Of a stretch of 11,876 bases of DNA, positions 1 through 9,400 are shown in pieces. Position numbers and translations under genes: made by a program. Position 1 is the first letter of the stretch; every line of letters begins with the position of its first letter. The stretch spans positions 1 through 11,876 of the forward strand of contig CAYUGQ010000085.1 of the NCBI GenBank assembly GCA_964444305.1. Direction: 5' to 3'. Origin of the DNA: JAKFFN01 sp964444305. GTDB lineage: Bacteria; Sumerlaeota; Sumerlaeia; Sumerlaeales; Sumerlaeaceae. The notes under the pieces were generated by a model that made no database searches, was not told the origin of the DNA, and saw nothing but the letters and a program-made list of their open reading frames with translations.

Positions 1-422
1 CCTTCCTCTCGGCCTTGCTGCATTCGACTTTTAAGTTGTGCGATATCCCGACGCTCTGGCGCGGGATCTCTTACGAAAACCCCGACGCCGCAACTGTGTA
101 AACACGCCTCTCCAAATTCCTCACTATATATCTCAAACCCGACCCTATCTTCAGGGACGGCAGATAGCAAAGTTTTGAGAGTCTTACCGCCATCAGCCGT
201 AAACGGCTGCGGCCACGCCACATCTCGCAATTCCAGAATACCGGACTCCAGACGTTCAGCAGCGTCCTCCACCGCAACTCGAGCTATTTCCAAGAACATC
301 TCAGCTGGTGCAACCAGTTGTCCACGCACCCGATGGTCGGCCAGGAACAACTCCTTTCCGCTCAAATCTGTGCTATAGCACTGCTCTCGCAGATTCGACA
401 TATTCGTATGCAGTAGAGGGTG
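1..422 (-). other. DH2 dehydratase domain, N-terminal part (PKS residues ~3205-3344, cut by window edge)
   Basis: Starts HPLLHTNMSN and carries ADHRVRGQLVAPAEMFLE, a full HxxxGxxxxP motif with His3234 (codon 333-335). The PGxxYLE continuation common in dehydratases is PAEMFLE here. The second motif (DxxxQ or DxxxH) would lie beyond the left edge. Activity therefore cannot be judged, and the domain could also prove to be a pyran synthase or double-bond-shifting variant. Confidence 0.82.
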
Positions 423-3400
423 CAGTCTCTTTGCCGTGGCGGCGGCCACCACCTTCGGCACTTCAAACCAGCATTTTTCTCTCGCGAAAGGGTATGTCGG
501 TACGCTGATGCGTTTGGGTTTAGTCGCGCCGTATAAGATATTCCAGTCAATCTCCAGTCCCTGTACCCACGTCTCCAGCAGCTTGCCATATTGTTCTGTG
601 TCCATCCATTTTTGAATGACACTGTCCGGGGAGCCGCCATTTTCCGCCGCAATGTTCAGCCCTTTTTTTGCTGAACTTAATTGCCCGAAGTACAAACCTT
701 CGATATTTTTTTCATCTCCCACAAAAGCCCGGAATTTGCGTACAACCTCCGCCATTGAATCGGCAGTAAAAGCCAGGCGTACCTTCATGGGATCCCGGCC
801 AACTTGAAGCGTGTAGGCAAATTCGTAAGGATCGGTTTGATATTTTTCGAGATGAGTCAACATCGCACGCGCATAAGCGTTTAGACGATCTTCACTCTTT
901 GCTGAAAGAACAATTAGATAGGGTCCCCGATAATGAGAAGCCCGTGCTTGCTGAGGAACAAGATACTCTTCAAAAATAACATGCGCGTTCGCGCCGCCGA
1001 AACCGAAAGAACTCACCCCTGCCCTGCGGGGCAGAGGGTTTCCAGTTTCATCCCGCGCAGGCTCCCACGGCCTTGTCTTATCCACGATGTAGAACGGTGT
1101 TCCTTCAAGATTAATATAAGGGTTGATTTCCTCGAAGTGAACCGAGGCCGGGATCTGTTGGTGCTTGATTGCCAAAAGGACCTTGAGCACACCCGAAATA
1201 CCGGCCGCGGTTTCCAGGTGACCTATATTCGTCTTTACAGAACTCAAGCCACAGTGCGGCACCGCAGGCAACTTGTTGTATTTTTTATACAGTTCTGAAA
1301 AAGATTTTTTCAGCGCCTGGATCTCAATGGGATCCCCGAGGCTAGTTCCTGTACCGTGGCACTCGATATACCCCACGGTCGCGGGGTCAATTTCGGCCTT
1401 TTCATAGGCCTCGATTAGCAGCTCGGACTGTGCGTTAGGATTTGGCGCAGTCAGGGTGGATACCTTCCCTCCGTGATTTTCAGTCGTCGCCCTAATCACG
1501 GCATAGATATGATTGCCATCGACTTCCGCCATCGACAGCGGTTTCAAAAAGATGGCTCCAGAACCTTCGCCCCTAACATAACCGTCGGCGCGCTTATCGA
1601 AGGTCTTGCACTTGCCGTCCTCACTCAGCATTCCGGCCGCACCAAAAGAAATATGGCCCGCAGGGGTCAACATCACCTGCACCCCTCCGACGATCGCCAT
1701 ATCGGAGCTTCCGGTATGAATCGATTCAATCGCACGATGCATGGCGACCAATGAGCTGGAGCATGCCGTGTCAATAGGTGCGCTGGGTCCGCGTAGATTG
1801 AGCAGGAATGAAATGCGGTTTGCCAGGACCGAGTGTGAATTTCCCGACGCGGTGTAACCATCGAGCGCGATCTGCAATCCATTGATTACGTCTGCGTAAT
1901 CATTAGTCGCGACGCCGATGAAAAGTCCGGTTTTTGTGCCAGACAGATCTGAAACTTTCTGACCCGAGTCCTCGACTGTCTTCCATACAGTCTCTAAAAA
2001 GATGCGCTGCTGAGGGTCCATCATTTCGGCTTCTCTGGGTGAGATGCCGAAAAAGAGCGGATCAAATTTGTCCACCTCTTTCATAAAACCTCCCCACTTG
2101 GAGTTGGTTTTATTTTTTTCCTTGAGAGGATCACCCTGGAATTCCCGCCAGTTCCAACGATCTTCTGGAATGACAGTGATCAAATTTCTGGCACTTTTCA
2201 GATTTTCCCAAAACTCTTCTAGATCCTCGGATTGAGGCATCACACCGCTCATTCCGACCACCGCTATGGGTCTGTCGATAAACCGGCGCTTAGGCGCAAA
2301 GCCTACAGCAGTCGGAGCGGTGTTCGCGCCCGCTTTCTGGTCGAACAATTCGGGATTCCAGCCCTTGCCGATGCGAAAGGTGTTTTCAGCTGAGTCGGAA
2401 GGCACTTCAGCGGCCCTGTCACGCTCAACCGACTGCTGCGACAACCCTGAGGCGGCGGGCACCTCTGATTTTAGGACGCCGTGGAACCGCAGTACCTGTT
2501 CCCTGTGTTCCAAGAGAAGGTATCTGGCGATTTCGCGGATCGAGGGGTACTCGAAAAAGAGTACTGGCGTGAGATCCGTTTGATACTTTTCATTGACCGA
2601 GTTGGCGAACGTAGCCAGTCCAATCGAATCGAATCCGAGATCCAGCAAGATCCTGTCCATGTCGATGTCACTGGCGTCCAGCTTAAGAAACTCCACTACT
2701 ATGCCGGACAGTTTATCCTGAACGAGTTCTACAAGATCGTCGGCGGCAGTTTCAGCAGGTGACGCGCCGGAAGCAGGCACGGTGGATACAGCTGGAGCAA
2801 CGGATTCCTTCTTTCGTAACCCCCAGGCGAGCTCGATCTTTTCCTGAACACCTTCGATAACCGCAAACTGGCACAGCGGCGAGCCAAGACCTTTAGTGAA
2901 CGCCTCAAGTCCTGTTTCTATACTCAGCGGCTTGATACCCATGTTCTTTTTAAAGAAGATCTCCGTTTGCTCGTCGACCTTCATTCCGCCGTCCGCCCAC
3001 AAGGACCAGTTCAGACTTAATGTTCTGCCCGCTCTCTCACCTTTTGTCCGCATTAACTCGCGACGCGCGGCAAAGGAGTCCATAAAGTGATTGGCAAAGG
3101 CATAGTCGCATTGCCCCACATTTCCGCCGACAGCCGCGAGCGAAGAGAACATCACGAAAAAATCAAGGTTTTCTTCCTGAGTCGCAAAGTCCAAATGCAA
3201 GGTACCATGCAGCTTCGGCGCAAGAACCGCTGCCATTTCCTCCACAGTTTTGTTTCGTATGTAAGAATCCCTTAATACGCCTGCACTGTGAATAATACCG
3301 TTGATCCCTCCGAAACGGGTTTTGCACTCAGCCACCAACCCGGCGACTGCCTCACGGCTGGCAACATCTGCTGCTATATAGAGAACTTCCGCACCAGCCC

Positions 3401-6400
3401 GCCTGAGGTCTTCCAATTTCGTCATGGCATCGGGAGAGAGCGCCGATCTGCCTGTTAGCACGAGCTTCGCCTTGAACTCCCTAGCGAGGTAATCGGCGAA
3501 TATAAGACCAAGACCGCCAGCACCACCGGTTATTAGATAAACTCCGTTTTCTTTCAATGGCGGATTATCAGACAGGCTTGAATGGGGGATCTCCTCAGGC
3601 TCGATGCGCTTGAGCCTTCTGACATGACGCTCATTATTTTCGTATCGGACAGTTGCCGCGTCCGGCGAGTCGTCATGAATCTCAGCCAAAACCATGTCCA
3701 GAACTTCATCGCGCGTAGCGAGGTCCTGTTGGATTTCCAGTGTTTTGCAAAGCAATTTCGGATGCTCAAGTTGCAGCGTTTTGGCGAAGCCGCTAACTGC
3801 CTCATTATGTGGTTGAGGACCGTCCTTGTCGCCAGAGAAGAGATAAAGCAACTGAATTTTGCCGCTCGGTTTCTGCTCTATCACCGACTTGCAAATGTAG
3901 AGGAGAGAATATACGCCCTGATACAGAGCCTCATTTATAACGCGCGCCTCCTGGACGAAGCCGGAAATGGCCCACGCAACACAGATGTGTGTCGGGATCC
4001 GGCCAGATCGGTACAATTCTTCGAAGAGGCGTGTGTAATCCAGCGGATTCTGTGGATTAATCCGATATGTCTGAGCATCCAATGGGGCGTAGGCTTCTCC
4101 TGGCTTGACCAAGATGACCTGGCGCGGGTCGCTTCCTGCTCCCCGTAGCCGCTCACTGTAGAGATCGCGCAGCTTTTCATCTGTGTCGAATAACAATAAA
4201 AAGTCGAGTTGATTTAATCGAACATTTGCTCGTTCGAAAAACGATTTTTCCCACGTATGCGCGTAATAAAGCCTGGAGAAGCCATCGGTGTCCTGGCTAG
4301 GCGCAGGCTTTTCGTGGACATCGGTCAGCGGCACGCCCACCGCGTCGCGAATTCTGACAAGAATCTTCCCCTCCTCATCTAGAATTAGTACGTTCGACCT
4401 CGCGAGCTTGGAGCCGCCCTTTTTGTCCTCTTTACCCTCCGTAACATAGCTGTAACAAATCGGTTTCAGCGGATGCAGGATCTCCACTTCCCCAATTGAA
4501 TAGGGGACAAACATTTCTCCATTGGTATCGCCGGCCAACGCAGCACCGACCGCCGCTCCCATGCCTGCCTGAAAGGAACCATCCACGAGCGACGGATGGA
4601 GTACAAAGTCATTAAAATCGCTGTCACGGGATACAGGAATTTTCAGAAGACCCAGTACCTCACTTTCGCCTCTGAATACCTCCTGCAATACCTGGAAGCT
4701 GGGTCCCAGATTCAACCCAAGTTGCTTAAACGCAGGATAGGCATCTCTGCTGTCTATAACTTTTACGCATCTTTTCTTGATAGCCGCGAGGTCTACGAAT
4801 TCCGGGGTAGGCTGTACACCCTGCGGCGTCAAATAAGAAAGTCTGCCTTGCGAATAGAGTTGCCTCTTTCCTTCCTGGTGCTCACTGAATACTTCGAACT
4901 GAACAGTATTGCCATTCGGTTTAAGCTCGATCATCGCTTCTGTGATAGAGGAACTCCTCACTATAAGCGGACTCACCCAAACAATATTCTTTATTTTGTG
5001 CACTTTTCGCCCGGCAGCCAACTCACCCGCTTTTCTGGCCAATTCAAGATAGGCGACACCGGGCAAAGTCGGAATATCGGACACGAGATGATCGTAAATA
5101 AAGAATTCTTTTTCGCTGAACGACTTCCTGAACAGCTGGCGTTCGAACGTTGATGCGTTGGTATCAATCAAAGGATGTACGACTGCCTGCGGCAGCAGGT
5201 AACCGCTCATGTTCTTGGGTACATCGCGCGCCCAGTGCCGCTTGTCGGCGAAAGGGTATGTGGGCAAGGAAACTCTTCTGCCCTTTTCGGTGGACCGGAA
5301 TCCCTGCCAATCGCCAAGCAGGCCCTCGATCCAGAGCTGCGCGAGTTTTCTCAAGTCACGGTTTTGTGCCAGTAGGCCTATAAATTCCTCTTTCTCCCTG
5401 CGATTGAGAAGCCGGGTAATTCCTTCGGCGCTCTTCGCATTGCCGACGAGGATGTTTTCGTCCTTTTTGCCTTCTGCGAATCGTGTCAGGGATTCCAGAA
5501 GCTGCTCCTGAGTCGCCGCGATAACAATCATACGGTGATCAAAGGATTTCCTACCGACTTTCAGCGTATAGGCAATATTGGACAAATTCAGTCCAGAATC
5601 GGGTACTTCACTGGATGTTTGGCGATGAATGTAATCTCTGAGGCGTATCGCGGCATCGCGCAACTGATCGTCGCTACGAGCAGATAGAGGAAAGAGGAGT
5701 TCACCGAGCCCATCGGTTTCTTGTGCAGTTTGCTCGTACTCCTCAAGAATAATATGTGCGTTTGCTCCCCCCGCACCAAAAGAACTGACGCCTGCGCGTA
5801 AGGGATAATCCACTCCATCCACTTTTTTGCTCTGCCATTCCTGGACCTTCTGCTGCACATAAAAGGGAGAACCAGTGAAATCAATATGCTCGTTCAATTC
5901 CGACGAATGCAGCGAAGGCACCAGTCGGCGGTACTTCATCTGCAGCAAGACTTTTGCGACACCGACCACCCCCGCTGCTGCTTCAAGGTGTCCTATATTG
6001 CTTTTTACCGAACCGACAGAGCATGCCTGATTCGGCACTTTGTAGTCACGGAATGCATCAGTCAGTCCCTTAATTTCTATGGGGTCGCCGAGTTCAGTCC
6101 CGGTGCCGTGTGCTTCGATGTAACCGATGGTTCGAGCATCAATTGCAGCACTTTGGAGTGCGGATGAGACAAGTTTGGCCTGAGCCCTGGGGTTTGGAAC
6201 CGCGTAGCCGCTAGCACGTCCGCCATGGTTGACGACGACGCTCTTGATCACACCATAAATATTGTCCCGATCCAGAATCGCCTGCCGCAAAGGCTTGAGA
6301 AAAACCGCACCGATTCCCTCGCCTGCCACATAGCCGTTAGCGTTCTTACCGAAACTGCGGCAAACTCCATCTACCGATTGGGTTCCTCCTGCGGTATTGA

Positions 6401-9400
6401 TATCCAGCTTGCTTTGATGAAGATCGAGATTTACCCCACCCGCAATTGCGGCTTTGCATTCACCTTTACTAATCGCCTCACATGCCAGGTAAATTGCAGT
6501 CAAGCTGGAAGAGCAAGCTGTATCCACAGTCAGGCTGGGACCGGAAAAATTCATCCAGTAAGAAACGCGGTTGGCAACGCTCCACAGAAAAGAATTAGGG
6601 TTTGAGTCATTGCCGGAGATTTTTTCCTCGACACCGATCATTTGATACATTGACCACACGGCGCCAACGAATACCCCGATGTCTCGAGGCGTTTCATCTT
6701 TCCCTAGAATTTCCGGATAATAGCCAGCGTCTTCGAGTGTTTCCCAAGCGACCTCTAGAAAAAGCCGCTCTTGGGGATCCAACATTTCAGCTTCCCTGGG
6801 CGAAATATTGAAAAACAGCGAATCAAACCTGTCCACGTCGTCAATAAAACCACCCCGGTATCGTGTCAGAAATTTGTTCTGCCATCGTCGCTCATGCCGA
6901 CTATCCGGAATGACCCCAATGCAATCCTTACCTCGGATGAGGTTTTCCCACAATTCACTCGTATTACGGGCCTCCGGATAACGACCGGCCATCCCAACAA
7001 TGGCAATCTCCTCTGGCCGATGTGCTTCCTCTGCACCCCGTGCGACTTCGGATCCAAGTCGCAAGCTGGCCCTGGCCGGAACGCTCCCTGAAACGTCAGC
7101 ACCCGCCGAGGGGACGGGCTGTTCTATAATTGCGGTAACTGCCGGCTCAACAATAATCTGCGCACCAGCAGTCTCAGCCGGCCTGTGAAGTTTCTTCAAC
7201 TTGTATCTGGGATGTATATTGTCTGACAAGTCGACCGCTCTGCTCTCTGGCAGAATTTCGGGAATGTTTTCGACTTTGCCAAAATGCAGGACCAGCCTTC
7301 GTACTATTTCTTCTGTTTGTTCCCGCCTCAATCCCAACGGAATGGCCAAGCGCACCAACTCATTAATAGCGGTGCTCTTCTGCATGCCCACATTATGAGA
7401 GATAGCTCGAATTCCCGTATTCAAATACAACCATGCAACAAGTGAGGCCGCAGGATGCTCAAAATCCCTAAACTCGGGGATCGCCTTGGCGTCGATCAGA
7501 ACACAATGTCCACCCGCGGGGCGAACGACCGGAATGCCACACCTGTTCAGCTCTTGCCAAACAAAACGCACAGCCTCCATTCTACGCAAGATCTGAGATT
7601 CGATCTGTTTGCGGGATTGCAGTGAGAGAGCAACAAGTTTCTTATCGATAACGTCAAGTCCGTCACCCTGAACCCTTAGCAAATCCTGAAGGCGGTTGTA
7701 GAGCTCTCGACCGTTGGTAGCGATGATTCCGCCCCTGTCTACGCAGAAATCTTTGGTAAGGCTTGCGATCACGGCGTCAGCTAAAGAAAGAATTTCCCGA
7801 GCAACCTCCCATACACTCTTTCCGGCATACTCCGATTCGCGCTCAATCAAAAACTGAGCGTTCTCTAAAACTCTTGTAGCGTCGACGACCAGCGGAATGG
7901 AATGCTTTGTGAGCAGAGACTTCACCTGGGTAAGGTGTTTTAGAGAAAACGGGTAGCCTCCAGCGGCATTATCGGTAGCTTCAATACATACCAAGGCGAT
8001 GGAGGAGTCGTCACGCTCAACCTCTCGGCGCAATGCTTCCAGGTTTAAATTACCCTTGTAGAATTCTCCGTCCGAAGCAGTTTCGAAAACTTTGGGATCA
8101 GGCATTTCTCTCGGGGTAAAGCCATTATCGATCTGATGATAAATCGTGGTTGGGAACAACAGGTTCTGAGGCACCCGACCTTTCTGCGGCCAAGCTTTGA
8201 AAAACACTTGTTCTGCTGCCCGACCGGAATTAGCAAGTACAAAATATTTAAAAGGGAAAAGGGTTCTGAGGCTCTCATCCAAATTGACAGGCTGCTGAAG
8301 ACGAGCGTGGAGCTCGCTCATTTGCCTTTCGATGGCAGGCGATTCCAACTGCGCCCAAGAGTCAGTTTTTAAGTCAAAATCGACGCGCTCGTTGGACACA
8401 TACAGGGGGTTATAATCACAGGCCGACAATATAACGAAGCGATCGAGTTCCTCTGTCGAATGTGCCGCTTTCTTTTGCTCCACTTCGAACCGGCTGCGTC
8501 CGGGGCGCTCTGGAATACTCGGCCTTTTCTTTTCAACAGGTTTCTCTGCCAAAATTACTGGGGACGCAGAATCAACCACAGACATATGGTGCTCAACATC
8601 CGAGGTCTGCATTTTGGATGGGTCCGCAATCATCATTATAATATCGATCACGCTGCCTGGGTTGCCACTTTCCACCGGCCGGCAAAGAAAAATTGTTTTA
8701 TTCTCAGGCCTGAATTTATTCTTAAACTGAAGATTTCCTTCGTCGTTAAAAATATTCTGCTGCCGTAAATCGTCTAAAATCCGATCAATCTCGGGATCAG
8801 CATTAGAGGAAGATGCCAATTTGGGGCCGAGAGTTGCACCCATACTCAGCATGGCGCACCCTTCTGCAACAAGAATGTCGATGATTTTAATTATCGCGAA
8901 CTCCAACCCTCCGAGCGGCATATCAGCAGGATAAAACTCCAGATCCATTAAATAACCGTTCTGCTCTGCGCAGAGCGGAGAAATGATGATAACGTTCTGC
9001 AGCACGTCGTCGAGGTAGGTCAGGAAAATACGGTGCATTGGATCGAGGGTCCCGGCGAGGATCTCGGAACGCGCGATATGAACAAGAGGATTAACCATGG
9101 TTTTAGTGGAGCACCATTGATCAATGACTCGCAATATTTCCCGTTCTATGTCCCCCCCGCCGGAAGCGCAACGGTATTCTTCGGTGTGGCAATTACCAGC
9201 TTTTGCGAACTTGGATACCTGATAGCGCAGCCTGCGCATCTTTTGACCTTCCAAGCTGAAATTCGGCAGATCGAGAACACGCTGGGCGACTCCGAATGGT
9301 GTGGCGGAAAGAAGAACTTCGCCGACTGACGTTATCTGTATGTCAGCCAGAATATTGAACTCGAGTTTCTTGTCCGCGCAATGACGCAGCATTTCATCCG

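Noticed and set aside
468..965. A cis acyltransferase domain hidden after a KS
   Set aside because: Only about 165 residues separate KS2 from DH2, and no GHSxG nucleophile motif is seen. The stretch ends in the YPFA...W motif of the KS-AT linker.
3582..4148. Open frame of 188 codons on the plus strand
   Set aside because: It lies antisense to the PKS ketoreductase structural half, whose frame carries clear domain motifs on both sides. The plus-strand translation shows no family features.
4596..5153. Open frame of 185 codons on the plus strand
   Set aside because: Antisense to DH1, whose minus-strand frame has the catalytic His, Asp and Gln motifs. The antisense frame is a by-product.
7251..8462. 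A stand-alone tryptophanase gene, or a class III aminotransferase domain as found in some PKSs
   Set aside because: There is no stop or start between ACP1, the lyase and KS1, so it is a domain. The DATRVLEN and SLTKD motifs and their spacing belong to the beta-eliminating lyase family, not to aminotransferases.
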